From positions 496,001 through 560,000 of the forward strand of contig JAOTON010000472.1 of NCBI GenBank assembly GCA_034440635.1: a stretch of DNA of 64,000 nt, read 5' to 3'. Positions within the stretch are counted from its first letter, which is position 1. The number at the start of each line of letters is the position of its first letter. Under the pieces are notes generated by a model, which was not told the DNA's origin, ran no database searches, and saw nothing but the letters and a program-made list of their open reading frames with translations. The translations under genes and the position numbers were made by a program. Below, piece by piece: positions 8,737 through 19,957 of the stretch. This stretch comes from Lepas anatifera. Lineage: Eukaryota; Arthropoda; Thecostraca; Lepadidae.

Positions 8737-11447
8737 GCCATCCCCGCCCGGCTCAGCTCGTCGATGACGCGGACGAGGAACTGGGTGTCGACGCTGCCTC
8801 GGATCCTGCCGGCGCTGCCGCTGCTGGACAGACGCGCTACGGACACATCATCCGGTGACGTTCCATCAGAGGACGTGAGATTCCCAGCCGACCTCCCAGC
8901 AGCTGATGTGGGATCAGCACGAGGTCTTCCATCATCTAAGCCGACCTCGCTGTGTGTTGCTCCTTCAGTGGGTGAGAGATCCCCAGACGACGTGTCGTCA
9001 GATATCGTGATATCACCAGCTTCCGTTACATTGGTGACGTCACGCGTCACGCGCTGGCGAAAGCCGGACTCAAACAGGAAGGCATAGTCGTAGGCGGTGT
9101 CGTGGATGGGCGTGCCGTCAGCGCCGAAGTCGATGCAGCGTCCGCTGAGGCAGTACGCGGTGCGGCCAGGTTCGCCGCGGGCGCAGTCCAGCCCAGAAGG
9201 AAACCAGCCGTCGCGGCCTTTGACGCGGTAGAACCGGAGAGCATGGTCACTGTCCTGACAGGCCACCGTGCAGGGCCGGTCCGGGTCTTTAGCTGTAGCC
9301 GCCAGCTGCAGGCCGACGCCAGACAGCTTGCGCAGCTGCAGCTGCTCTCGGTACCGGCCACACACCATCGAGGCGAACTCGAACGGCGTGCGCAGTCGGC
9401 GGCAGTCAGCTGCCTCCAGTCGCGGCGTGCAGTGGCGCACCGAGCGCGACAGGCCGCGACACGGAGGCCGCTCACACTCACGCTGCACCAGCTCCAGACC
9501 CTGGGCTGGCGACGTGCACTGGAACCGGCAGCGCGAGTGCCGTCGCCAGAGACTCCATCCAGCGTGGCTGCCGAACGGCGTCGGGCCCACACGGTCGACG
9601 CCGACGGCGTTGATGTGCTGACGGGGGCCCTGCCGCTGGGCGGTGTGTGACAGCCGCGGCGGCGGACGTTCGCAGCTCTGTTCTCCGGCTGAGAAGAGGG
9701 AGCCGGCGTCGCAGCTGAAGCGTTGGCAGCGGCCGGAGATGCAGTAGTGGTGCTCCCAGTCGGCGGCGCCGCGCAGCCTGCAGCGCACGCCGTCCGGCAG
9801 CGACCGTCGGTGGCGATGTCGGCTGCCTCCGCGGCGTTCGCACCAGATGCTGCAGGCGTCGCGCTCGTCGCTGCTGCCAAGGCTGGCGCCGCGTCCGGTC
9901 AGGTCGGGGTCCTGCGCCGCCACCGCCCGGCAGATGGCGCGCACGTACTCGCCCACTGTCTCGAGAGGAACGCGGCGACATAGAGCGGCATCAGAGCACA
10001 GCTGGAACTGACGGGCGCCTCCGGAGCAGCTGCGGCCGCCGCCGCGCGGATACGGGCTGTCGCAGCGCCGCGCCCTCTGCCGCAGCCCCGTGCTGTCTCC
10101 CGCCAGACACGGGCTGGCACACGGCTCGTACTCGCTCCAGACGCTCCAGCCGCCGTCGATGGCGGTGCTGGTGTCGGTGATTTTGTTAGACGGAGGCGTT
10201 TTTGGTCGAGGCGCACAGCGGCCCCGTCGGCACCAGCTGTCGTAGCCGCAGGCGGTGCCCTCCAGCGCCGGGTGGCTCGTCCAGCGATGAAGCTCGTACT
10301 GACAGTGCAGGTTGGCACAGATCTCGGACAGAGGTTGTCGCTGCGATCGGCGACTATCCGGACCGTACTTAAGCCGACACTGTTCGTCTGCGCCGACCGT
10401 CTCTCCCGGAAGAATAGACGACTTCGAATTCTCCGAGGTTTCAGCCTCCAGAAGACACGCCGCTTGGCGAGTGGAGATGAAGCGGTCCAGGTAGTCTCGG
10501 CTGCAGGACGACCACGTGTTTTTGCCGGTGCCGAGCGTCGGCGACATGATGTGGCCCTGCTCGTCGCAGTCGTTGCCTTGGCCGTCGTGGTGCATGCCGA
10601 GACTGTGGCCGATCTCGTGCGCCACGATGTACACCGACTCGAAGTCCTTGCCCTCGTTGACGGTGCAGCTGCTGGAGGCGGTGCACATGCCGCCGACCGG
10701 CGCGAAGCCGACCACCTGCCGGTTGACTTCGCCGCCTTGCCTGGCGAACAAGTCGAGACCTGTGAGCAGGACAGCGTGATCCCAGTGCTTCGGGTCCTCA
10801 TCGCCGGCAGGGTTGTGGTGCTTCTGCCAACGACAAAAGCTGGTCAAGAAGGTGTTGATGTCACTGGCCTGTTGAAGCTCGTCCGGCTCCGTCTCCAGCA
10901 GCTCCAGTCGCTTCAGGACAAACCGAACCCTACGGTGAAGCGCAGAGTCGTCATACAGCAGTTCGATTGCATTCACCATGGCCATGACGAAGCGGGTGAT
11001 CTCTGTATCGGTGTGCTCGCCGTACAGTTCCTGCATGATCTTCTGCAGAGCCAAGTCCACGAACACGGCCAGCTCGATGGTGAGGGGCGCCCGATGTCGC
11101 GGCACGCGCCGCAGCCTCGCGCGCCGTGGCTGGTTCGCCATCCGCCACTGGTGGTCTGTCGTCCGGGAAGGAGAAGCATCTGCTCGCCTCAAGGCAGCGA
11201 TGCTATCTCTTTCTGACTCGTTGAATGCGCGTCTTGCAGGTGAATAACGTTGTATTCCCAATACTACGGGGCGTCGGTTGAAGTCTTTATACACGTTGAG
11301 AGGCTGCTGACCTTTGACTATCTGATGGGCTGCATCTTCATTGTGTTGAAATGTCGGACGCGTGAACGTCCCAAGGTCTTCATGAGCGTGTGACTGTTGG
11401 TAAGAGCTCGTTTCAGCCTTTATCGTATATGGAATTAGCTGAAACAC
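8670..11447 (-). CDS. ADAMTS metalloprotease, catalytic domain and two TSP1/cysteine-rich modules
   Basis: A 925-codon frame. Its first possible start is GTG, not ATG, so it is a continuation of the propeptide frame rather than a separate gene. Residue numbers count from that GTG. Basic furin-type sites RRARLRR lie at 108-114. The catalytic domain starts near 120 (LTIELAVFVDLALQKIM), with the zinc site HEIGHSLGMHHD at 277-288 and Met-turn HIMSP at 299-303. A disintegrin-like/cysteine segment runs 330-415. The first thrombospondin type 1 repeat (GGWSVWSEYEPC) is at 432-490 and its cysteine-rich partner at 495-580. A second WSLW thrombospondin-like repeat is at 629-673 with a second cysteine-rich module to 780 (RVKGRDGWFPSGLDC). 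A Ser/Thr/Asp-rich stalk (800-895) follows. All catalytic residues are present. The two-module layout recalls insect stall-type ADAMTS proteins (inference). High GC explains the many overlapping open frames. Confidence 0.9.
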   Translation of the reverse strand: MFQLIPYTIKAETSSYQQSHAHEDLGTFTRPTFQHNEDAAHQIVKGQQPLNVYKDFNRRPVVLGIQRYSPARRAFNESERDSIAALRRADASPSRTTDHQWRMANQPRRARLRRVPRHRAPLTIELAVFVDLALQKIMQELYGEHTDTEITRFVMAMVNAIELLYDDSALHRRVRFVLKRLELLETEPDELQQASDINTFLTSFCRWQKHHNPAGDEDPKHWDHAVLLTGLDLFARQGGEVNRQVVGFAPVGGMCTASSSCTVNEGKDFESVYIVAHEIGHSLGMHHDGQGNDCDEQGHIMSPTLGTGKNTWSSCSRDYLDRFISTRQAACLLEAETSENSKSSILPGETVGADEQCRLKYGPDSRRSQRQPLSEICANLHCQYELHRWTSHPALEGTACGYDSWCRRGRCAPRPKTPPSNKITDTSTAIDGGWSVWSEYEPCASPCLAGDSTGLRQRARRCDSPYPRGGGRSCSGGARQFQLCSDAALCRRVPLETVGEYVRAICRAVAAQDPDLTGRGASLGSSDERDACSIWCERRGGSRHRHRRSLPDGVRCRLRGAADWEHHYCISGRCQRFSCDAGSLFSAGEQSCERPPPRLSHTAQRQGPRQHINAVGVDRVGPTPFGSHAGWSLWRRHSRCRFQCTSPAQGLELVQRECERPPCRGLSRSVRHCTPRLEAADCRRLRTPFEFASMVCGRYREQLQLRKLSGVGLQLAATAKDPDRPCTVACQDSDHALRFYRVKGRDGWFPSGLDCARGEPGRTAYCLSGRCIDFGADGTPIHDTAYDYAFLFESGFRQRVTRDVTNVTEAGDITISDDTSSGDLSPTEGATHSEVGLDDGRPRADPTSAAGRSAGNLTSSDGTSPDDVSVARLSSSGSAGRIRGSVDTQFLVRVIDELSRAGMAYSSRHRAPSALKTSTSGIRSC

Positions 11448-12624
11448 CGCACTGTGATTGTTGTACCTGACGCAATGTCTGGGGCCCGATGACGCCTCTC
11501 CGAGGCTCGCTCCTGGCTCGTCGTGTCACTACAGGTTCCAGCACCAGGTCCGCGCCAGCCAGCCTCATCACACCGGTCATGTGACCACACAGGTTCAGCG
11601 CCGCCCAGCCGGGTTCCGCCTGGTCGGAGCGGTGGACTTGACCTCGGTACAAGCAGGACTGAGCAACTCTCGCCGCCGATGCCTCCCCCAGAGGCGAGGT
11701 TCCGTTACGGGAGCGACGCAACAGCACAAATGACTGGTCCAGCACCGATGGTGCCCTCTTTAGAGTCAGCGTGTACTTGTGCCCACCAGCTGAGAAGGTG
11801 AGGTTGAGGAACTTCGTAAGTGGAAGGGGATTGCTATCAGCCGACCTTGCCGCTGGCAAAAATGGTGACTGGAAACTAGCGAAAAATGGTGCTGTCCTCT
11901 TCATGTGATTCTCGCTACCCAGGGCACTTTGTGTGGGTGCACTTTGGGACATTAGCGATGTATGCACGTTGTGGAAACCTGGTTTTACTACTCCACTGAG
12001 AGCCTCACCACTGGAAGTAACAGTGTGAGGGCTCCTCCCAGCGCTGGAAGAGAGTCTCTCCCACCACCCTCTCTCAGAAACTCGAGGTACAGCACTCCTC
12101 ATTGCAGCCACCCATAGCTCTTCAGCAGATAGATCTACCCCGTCCTTGTTTTTCACGTGAGCTGCCCCATTCTCAGCAGGGTCCTCTGTAGGCAGCGATG
12201 ACTTGAGGTTAGACAGGACATCCATCCTTCCACCATTCATTTGAGAACCACTGCCGGGTGTCAGCGGATGACTTTCCTGCTCCTCAGCGGGTCTGTTGCG
12301 TTGCTCTGGGCGCATGGTAGCTTTTCGCCAGGAGTGACGGTCTGCAGGCCACCCAAGGCGGACCGGGTTTTTATCAGCAACGTGTTCGCTAGCTTCAGAC
12401 GCTTCTGGTGGCCGGAAAATGGCTTCTGGTCCTGTGTGGGTGGAGGCCGGAATTTTCACTAATGACCGACGAGTCTCTTCAGCATGCACCTGACCAAATC
12501 TTTGAACCACATGAGGTAGACCCTGTTCTCTCTCTGTTCCTTTTCTCCTTGAAGGGGAGAATGTGCCTTCAGAGTGATGCACAGCGATGGCCGCAGCATA
12601 GCTAAATAGTGTCAACCACTGCAT
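11416..12624 (-). CDS. ADAMTS metalloprotease, N-terminal part (signal peptide and propeptide)
   Basis: About 400 codons from ATG at 12624. The start MQWLTLFSYAAAIAV is a plausible secretory signal peptide, placing the product in the extracellular space. A long, poorly conserved stretch follows. The last 130 residues match the reprolysin-type (M12B) propeptide: FLNLTFSAGGHKYTLTLKRA, a CLYRGQV motif with the cysteine that would ligate the zinc in the latent enzyme, then LNLCGHMTGVMRLAGADLVL ending EPV. The frame closes at 11413-11415, while the catalytic part continues in another frame that overlaps it, so no intron is needed to separate them. An alternative is a short intron using the CAG|GTACAA donor near 11470, but no convincing acceptor is close. 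The GC-rich stretch at 12980-13180 may be its promoter or 5' UTR. Confidence 0.78.
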
Positions 12625-13890
12625 CTTGGAGCTATCACTTAACCTCGGATATCAGCGCTGAGAGATCAAATCACTGATACCTAAAAGGATGATCCACTGG
12701 GACCAAAGTTCGCACGGCATATGAACGTAAAACTGTAGCAGCTCTGCAATCACCCTCTTTAATTAAAGCCTATCACATACGTGGTAATGCGTGATACGTG
12801 TAGTTTAGTCTCACTGTGGACCCTTCCTGTCGATAAATATCACACACAATACCACCTGCAGCTGCTGAGATCATTACCATTGGGCAGCACTGCCCGTCCC
12901 CACTGTTCCCCGCCGTCTGCCCTACTGCATTAGCGTTGATCCGTGTGGTCAGTCTCACCCCTGACTTCAAAGCCACCGCAGTGGCCAGTATTTCCGGCGG
13001 CGGCGACTTTCCAGCGGCGGCGTCGCCTGAGGCGCAGGTGCTGCCACTGCCGGCACCGGCGTCACCGGGCCGTGAGCTCGCCGCTGACGACTCACGGCGC
13101 GGCGCTGGCCCGTGACGCGAGCGGCGTGACCCGGCCCGCGCGCTCCGCTGGCATCGTCTCCACCGACGTAACAGGCAAGGCCGCTCCCCTGCTGACTGAG
13201 CTCAGACTCGCACCGAACTTCTCCGATAGCAGGCGACAGAAGTCTTCACTGCTGACACGGTCTCTGTTGTGGTCTTCAGCCTGCGGTTAGCGACTCCTTT
13301 CGTTGAGTCCAGGTGTTTACCGAGCACGAGATCTCTAAGATGGTGACGTCACCACCCCTGGTCTGGAGATTCTCAGACTCTGGGTCACGTTCCGACCGTC
13401 TGACGACTGACTTCCCTGAGGACACCTGCCAGATGCCCCGCCGCCTTTGGCGATGACGTCACTTATCGTGGTCGCTCCCGGATATCTCACTACCGACGAA
13501 ATTGACGCACGGTGTAGAGGCCAGCTACCGAAATTTACGGGAAAAGAAATGACACCTTCGAAAACCGAATAACTTTACTAAAAAACTTAATATTTAAGCC
13601 TCATCAAGGACTGGTTCATCTTAAATTTTCAAAACATCCATTTGAATATCTTTACACTCTACCAAGGCTGATTTCAAACCCCTGACCAACAACTTTCTAT
13701 CACATTTTTGCACATCACAAGACGACAATTTTCCGTGTAGAATAGCTTTCGGCGAAAGCTGGAAGTTTTTTTCCGCTGCCAGGACTTGCTCACTAATCTC
13801 CCACAATATCAAGGACAACCAGAAACTTTCAATACCACGTGCGAGAATCTGTCCGCGCGCGGCGTGTTGTAAACCACCAATACACGCGAC
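12625..13890. other. Upstream region of the ADAMTS gene
   Basis: A GC-rich, CpG-rich block at 12980-13180, rich in CGGCGG and GACGTCA-like motifs, sits about 0.4 kb upstream of the ADAMTS start codon and is the best candidate for its promoter or a 5' UTR exon. The rest shows no conserved coding segment. Confidence 0.35.
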
Positions 13891-14100
13891 ACAATTCCCT
13901 CAGAGCTGCACGAAATCCTCAAGGCCGCACAAGACCCTCACAAGATCCTCAGAGTTGCAACGGCCGCACTAGATCTTCAGAGTTGAACCAGATCCTCAGA
14001 GTCACACGAGATCCTGACTGTTGCACCAAATCCTCCGAGTCACACGAGATCCTGACTGTTGCACGAGAACCTCAGGGATGCACGAGATTCTCAGGGTGGT
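13890..14100. repeat. Degenerate ~24-bp tandem repeat
   Basis: Units of the form CACGAGATCCTCAGAGTTG recur head to tail with many substitutions (for example at 13945, 13990, 14005, 14045 and 14075). The short open frames across it are by-products of the repeat period being a multiple of three. Confidence 0.7.
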
Positions 14101-17100
14101 GGCAGTCTGCTCCGCGTCGTCTGGGCTGTCCAGACTCTCAGCAACAACTGGACGGCGCCGGGGCCTGTGGCTCTGTAAACCCGCTCGCCGCGGTCCCGTT
14201 ACACAAAGCCGGCGTCACGAAGGTGTCACGCGGCGTTACAGAACGTCACAGCAGAGCGGCTGGGTGGCTGCAGGCCGTGCGGGGGCGCCTGCCGGCTGAC
14301 CCAGTGTTGTCGCGCGTCTGAGCGTCTCCCCAGCCTGTCCCTAGCACAATAGGCATTGTGGCGCGGCTGGTCGCGGCCAGTTCCGACTGCAGAGTGAGCT
14401 GGACATCACGCTCTTAGTCAGCAGCTGATCCAGGCGCCGAGACTGGCGCGGCAACCAGTCGGCATTGGCGGACCTGCCGCCGCTGACCCGGATTCTACCC
14501 GTCCGAACGACGCAAAACATCGCCAACGCTGGAGGGATCGCTTTTTAGATATGAATGTACCGCTTTTGTTTTGTAGCACACTGAATAAATTGTGCCCTGC
14601 TCTGTTACCGTTTCCCTCGCCTTGTGCACTAGTTTTCTGCATAATTACTCGCTAGAGCTGTCTCCTGAGATTTTTAGCTACGTACAATGGGAGTTGATTA
14701 TGTATGTCAGCCCTGACCCTTTCGCGAATGAAGGGAGATTAGTGATGAAGTGCCAACTAGTAATGATTGATGGGAATTGTACTTTCTAGAGGGGAAAGGG
14801 GGTTAGAGGAGAAGTCAGCGCTGGATCCTTAAGAACCCTTCCAACAGGGAAAGAGTTGGCGACACCACATGACCGTTGCACTTGGTTCGTCGGTAAGTTC
14901 CCAAAATTAGTATAGTAATTTCTAGAGGCTTTCTGTATGCTTGCGTAAAGCTACTAATTCAAATGCTCAAATGCAGTTGGTAAATTTTGAGGAGGAAGAG
15001 GTTTCTGTAGAAGCGTGATCTTCAAGCCACGTTAAAATGGTTTATCAAAAATGATATCTTTTTTTAAACGGGAGACAACTCCCCACAATAAATCATTTTT
15101 CGGCCATTACATGTTCTGCTAATAAAGCTTCAACGTACTGAAACTTGTCCGTTAGCATTGGATGTCATTTTGCCCAGGTAAATTGTATATTTTCCTAGGT
15201 TCTTGGTATTCAGAGGCGCTCGCCTCAATGCGGATCACTAAACCGGTCACTGGATGCCATAGACGACACCTCGGTCCGTAAAAGAAGCGAATGAAGCGGT
15301 AGGTTTGAAGGTGATCCAGTACATGACGCATTTTTAGTTGCTTCTTGGGCAGCCGAGGTAACGGAACTCTAGAATAACCGTTTTGTGGCTCAACTTTGGC
15401 ACGCGTAACAGTGTTGGCACAGAGTGTTATGCTTGTTATTGTGCCGACTGGGCGATGCTCCATGGGAAAGCTATTTCTGGTTTGCTCATAAATGTATTAG
15501 GCATTCGGACATTTGTGTTGATTTATTATAGAATGAACAATATATTTTCATAAACGCTTTGAATTATGTATTTTTTGACGAACTATGTTCAGGGACTCTA
15601 GGATTGAAAACTGACCTTTCTAGTTTAAGCTAAACTATGCTGAGCAAAGATCCAGAGTAAACCCAGAATCTAACAAATTCGTGTTGCAGTCAGAAGCATG
15701 AATAGACGTTGATAAGATGTAAACCCTCGCTCCAGTAGAGGGTGATTGAATACCGCTCGGGATTTTTCCAACGACGCCGGAAAACGTTAACGTGAAGCAT
15801 TACTGTACTTGGCACACCTTATTCTTGACCAAAAACGCCACTTTTACACAATTTAAAGATGTCACCTTGGGCCAAGTCACCAGGCCAGGGCAAGTGACTG
15901 CAGCTCCAAAAAATTCAAGTATTTCCAGAGACAAAAGGTCATGCATATCTAAAGATCTAATATTCGTATCGCATAATTGAACCACTGAGTAACACAAGGT
16001 TGAGGGAACGGGTTTTTATTGGATTACCTGGAGTCAGGTAAGGGTCTTAGACCTCTCTATTGGAAATGCATTAAGGAGGCGGGAATTGGCCAAACAATGC
16101 CTTTTTGTAGACACTGCTGAGAATAAGTTTTTATTCTCAAAATCATAGTATCTTAGGCCACTCCCTAGAGTCATGCTGCAAATTCTGGTCTGCGACCCCT
16201 AAGAGTTCATCTGGCACAATTTAATCAGTTCTTAGACTTATATCAATAACTTCAAAGAAAATTTTGATAAAGCTTTCATTTTGATACCATTACGTTTGGG
16301 TGATCTTTGCAAGTTGATAAGTGTGCATATTAAATATTTTAGACCAGATGGTACCCTTGATTATTTTTTCAGCCATGTATTGCCTACATTGAGATTGTGA
16401 TGAAGTGTTGTGCTTGAATATAAAATCACTTGGGATTCCTTCAGTTTTCTACCCCGGGTTTGAGGAGATAGCTGCATTAACATATCATCAACTTAAACCT
16501 GATTGCCTTTATTGTCATGCAATTTTAAATAAAATGTCGCCCAAAAGGGGCTTCATGCTGGAGCTTCTTCTTTCTTTTATATGTTTTTGTTAGCGCCGGC
16601 AAGCTCGACATGGTCCCCGCAAGGTCCTGGCAAAGCAAAAGTTGGTCTCGTTACTGGTCTTGGCTCAAAACTTTTTGAAAAAATTGAATCTACAGTAAAT
16701 GAAAATATCAGTTTATTGTATTCCCTGATGCTATTCTTAATCCGCCGTACTGACGATGAGAGAAAATGTTTTGACTGGTATAAAAGAGCAATGCCACAAA
16801 AAGTAAAGCCTGATTATTTAAATGATAACTATGCATGGTCTGAATGCACTAGTGTTCCGGTGCATATACTTTTCAACCATTTTTGATGTGTTGTTTGGTT
16901 CTCATCAAAGTTTGTTAAGCTTTGATTCCAACGGCTTTGGGCACGGTTAATGCATCAACTGGCATTCTTCGATCACCCAGGGTCCCAGAAAAGTCCCGGC
17001 AAGTGGGTCCCGGCCAAGTCTCTGCCGGAGCCAGCAACATGCTACCACACCGGGACTTTGGGGCCAAAAGAACCTCGACCTCCGACACCGGAATGTGCAC

Positions 17101-17109
17101 TCATTTATC
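14101..17109. other. Intronic sequence, nothing firm
   Basis: GC-rich until about 14530, then AT-rich. Open frames at 15152-15463 (-), 16405-16593 (+) and 16581-16886 (+) are short, AT-rich and match no family I recognise. They may be decayed transposon fragments. Confidence 0.35.
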
Positions 17110-18198
17110 TGCAGTACAATCCCCGTGTGGACCCGAGCGCGGATAGGCACTAGCCAGCACTGCAGTCTCCATTCACCCATCTAGTGTTATGCAGTAGTCA
17201 CTAATGCAGTCTCCGTTTGAACCCGAGAAAGGATAGGCACTAGCCAGCACTGCTGTCTCCAAACGCTCCTTTAGTGTTATGTAGTAACCAGTAGTTCAGT
17301 CTCCTTGTGGACCCGAGCGAGGATAGGCACTAGCCAGCGCTGCAGTCTCCAAACGCTCCTTTAGTGTTATGTAGTAACCAGTAGTTCAGTCTCCTTGTGG
17401 ACCCGAGCGAGGATAGGCACTAGCCAGCACTGCTGTCTGCAAACGCGCCTTTAGTGTTATGTAGTAACCAGTAGTTCAGTCTCCTTGTGGACCCGAGCGA
17501 GGATAGGACTAGCCAGCGCTGCTGTCTGCAAACGCGCCTTTAGTGTTATGTAGTAACCAGTAGTTCAGTCTCCTTGTGGACCCGAGCGAGGATAGGCACT
17601 AGCCAGCGCTGCAGTCTCCAAACGCGCCTTTAGTGTTATGTAGTAACCAGTAGTTCAGTCTCCTTGTGGACCCGAGCGAGGATAGGCACTAGCCAGCCCT
17701 GCTGTCTGCAAACGCGCCTTTAGTGTTATGTAGTAACCAGTAGTTCGTTCCTTGTGGACCCGAGCGAGGATAGGCACTAGCCAGCGCTGCAGTCTCCAAA
17801 CGCGCCTTTAGTGTTATGTAGTAACCAGTAGTGCGTTCCAAACGCGCCTTTAGTGTTATGTAGTAACCAGTAGTTCAGTCTCCTTGTGGACCCGAGCGAG
17901 GATAGGCACTAGCCAGCGCTGCAGTTCCAAACGCGCCTTTAGTGTTATGTAGTAACCAGTAGTGCAGTCTCCAAACGCGCCTTTAGTGTTATGTAGTAAC
18001 CAGTAGTGCAGTCTCCTTGTGGACCCGTGCGAGATAGGCACTAGCCAGCGCTGCAGTCTCCAAACGCGCCTTTTGTGTTATGTAGTAACCAGTAGTGCAG
18101 TCTCCAAGGGGACCTGAGCGGGGATAGGTACTAGCCAGCGCTGCAGTCTCCAGCATCGCTATGTAGTGTTATGTAGTAGCCACTAATGCAGTCTCCGT
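17110..18198. repeat. 90-bp satellite array, about 11 copies
   Basis: A 90-bp unit containing CTCCTTGTGGACCCGAGCGA, GGATAGGCACTAGCCAGC, AACGCGCCTTTAGTGTTATG and TAGTAACCAGTAGT repeats head to tail. Inner copies differ at few positions; outer copies (17110-17220, 18090-18198) are diverged. Partial units duplicate the AACGCGCC...CAGTAGT half at about 17838 and 17955. Interior copies are the most alike, as expected from unequal exchange. Confidence 0.95.
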
Positions 18199-18616
18199 GG
18201 CCTGCAACCGACTGAGCTTCCCTAGATAACCAGGTTTTAAGTTTCGGTTTTTGTGGATCAGGAACCCTGAAGTGAATTACTCCCATTCTCACGGTTCCTT
18301 TTATGCCCTGCCCGCGTGCCCCTGTGAAAACTGCGTGGTGTAGGCAGCTGTTGCATTTTTGTGCGGAGACGCGGAGATGCAGTGTCGCCGGCCAAAGTCC
18401 TTACAACAAAACTTCTGGTGTGTAAACTACAGCTGATCTACCATACATCTCCATTTGTTGTCTTCTCTTCTATATCTCCCTCTCTGTTCCCCTCTCACAC
18501 TATTCTATTCATTTCTTCCTATATGCGTGCGTCTACTGTCGATAGCCACATTTTTCCGACATGTCAGAGAACGGAACCTGCAGGCCATTTGGCCTCCAAA
18601 TTTTCCGACAACCGTA

Positions 18617-18640
18617 GGTAAGGTAAGGTAAGGTATGTAT
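18617..18640. repeat. (AGGTA)n short microsatellite
   Basis: About four GGTAA units in tandem followed by GTATGTATG. Confidence 0.8.
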
Positions 18641-18932
18641 GTACTTCACCCTTCCCACAATTGCGGACGTCCCGTAACGGTCCCCAGCTCTGTCGCAGTG
18701 GCCGTGGCTGCGTGACCGCACGTGCTGGGTACGCCAGAGGCCCAGGACACCAGACAGACAATGAAGGTCGCAGCAGACAGATTAAACTCATTGTCTTTGC
18801 CGCGCCGGACGAATTAGTTGCCGTTGCTATGGAAAAGAACCGGTGGAAAGGAATAATGTGGGAGTAAAACAATGACGATCCTCAAACAATAAGCGGGCTG
18901 GCTAAAGAGGACCACGTGCTTGTCGGGCTTAA

Positions 18933-19953
18933 CCCTCGCCCCACCAGGGGCCATCGATGGCCCCCAAGGTTTTTCGGGATTGCAGAAAAACAACGAGGGG
19001 CAGCACCGCGATTGTGGGCTCTATCTCTCACCCCATTATTTTCCCACCATCCCTGAAATGTTTTACCCCCGGTCATCCAAGGTCAGGTCAACAGGCAAGG
19101 TGAACCAAGGTCACCTCACTTCAAATTTTGAGCTCTACCATAGCTACATTTCTAAGCTAATCGATTTGAAACTTCCTACACTTCATGACCCTTCCAGGGT
19201 ATACAAAAATGTATATCCGGGATTTTTTTCGATTTCGTGACCTGAGGCCAGGTCACGAGGTGACCTCTTCCATTGAAAAGGCATAGAGAAAAGCTGTTTT
19301 ATTATCTAAAAGTCACAAAAATGATTGCAAATGCTCAGATTACTCAGGAAAGCATTCTTGGACACCCTTTCACGGATCCCAGGGGCGACATTTATCATTT
19401 GACCTATCTGAGGTCATCACAGGTCACCAGGGTTCAAAACAGTATTGTGACGATAACTTTTGTCCTGATCAAGCTAGAGGAATGAAATAAACGTTATTGT
19501 GTATGTCTTGTCACTGGCTTTCATTTGACATACAACAAGGTCATTTTCCGACCTTTTGTGACCTCAGGTCATATTGGGTACGAGGTGACCTCTGTAGGTC
19601 AAACCACTGGCGGTAGGTCATCATGTTCCGCATAGCGGAAAAAGATCTGACATTTTCCTATCAAATGTAATTTACCAGATTGAAATAGCTCTAACGGCAT
19701 GAGAGCTATGCCCAGGTTGCTTAAGCATTGCATATTCTAGTGGAAATAGCCTATCGTGACCTAACTTGACCTCTGGAGGTCAAACCACTGACCTGAGCGG
19801 TTAAACAAGGAAATAATTTCGTACTGAATTCACACGAGCTTTCTAATGCACTTTGCGGATTTGCGCTTAACTCCAAATTTTCGGAGTTAGAGAGGGCGGT
19901 CATCGATGCCCCCGTTGGGGCAAAGGTGGCGCCGGACCCCGGTGGGGCGTGGG
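18933..19953. mobile_element. TTAA-flanked non-autonomous transposon (family A), AGGTCA-rich
   Basis: Bounded by TTAA at 18929-18932 and 19954-19957. The termini are inverted repeats: CCCTCGCCCCACC on the left and GGTGGGGCGTGGG on the right, with one mismatch. TTAA duplication is the signature of piggyBac-type transposition (established). The 1,021-bp interior has no transposase. It contains about 19 AGGTCA/TGACCT half-sites. Related pieces lie at 59380-59745, 62800-63025 and 63573-64000, the last in inverted orientation. Confidence 0.8.
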
Positions 19954-19957
19954 TTAA

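Noticed and set aside
9047..10801. Long open frames on both strands overlapping the ADAMTS catalytic and thrombospondin region
   Set aside because: They are GC-driven shadows of the conserved protease frame and show Ala/Arg-rich composition without domain motifs.
11413..11447. Catalytic part as an independent protease gene starting at 11447
   Set aside because: The first codon is GTG, with no ATG or signal peptide, and the frame is open further upstream; the propeptide lies immediately adjacent.
17110..18198. CRISPR-like repeat array
   Set aside because: The repeats are contiguous 90-bp units with no unique spacers, in an animal genome; it is a satellite.
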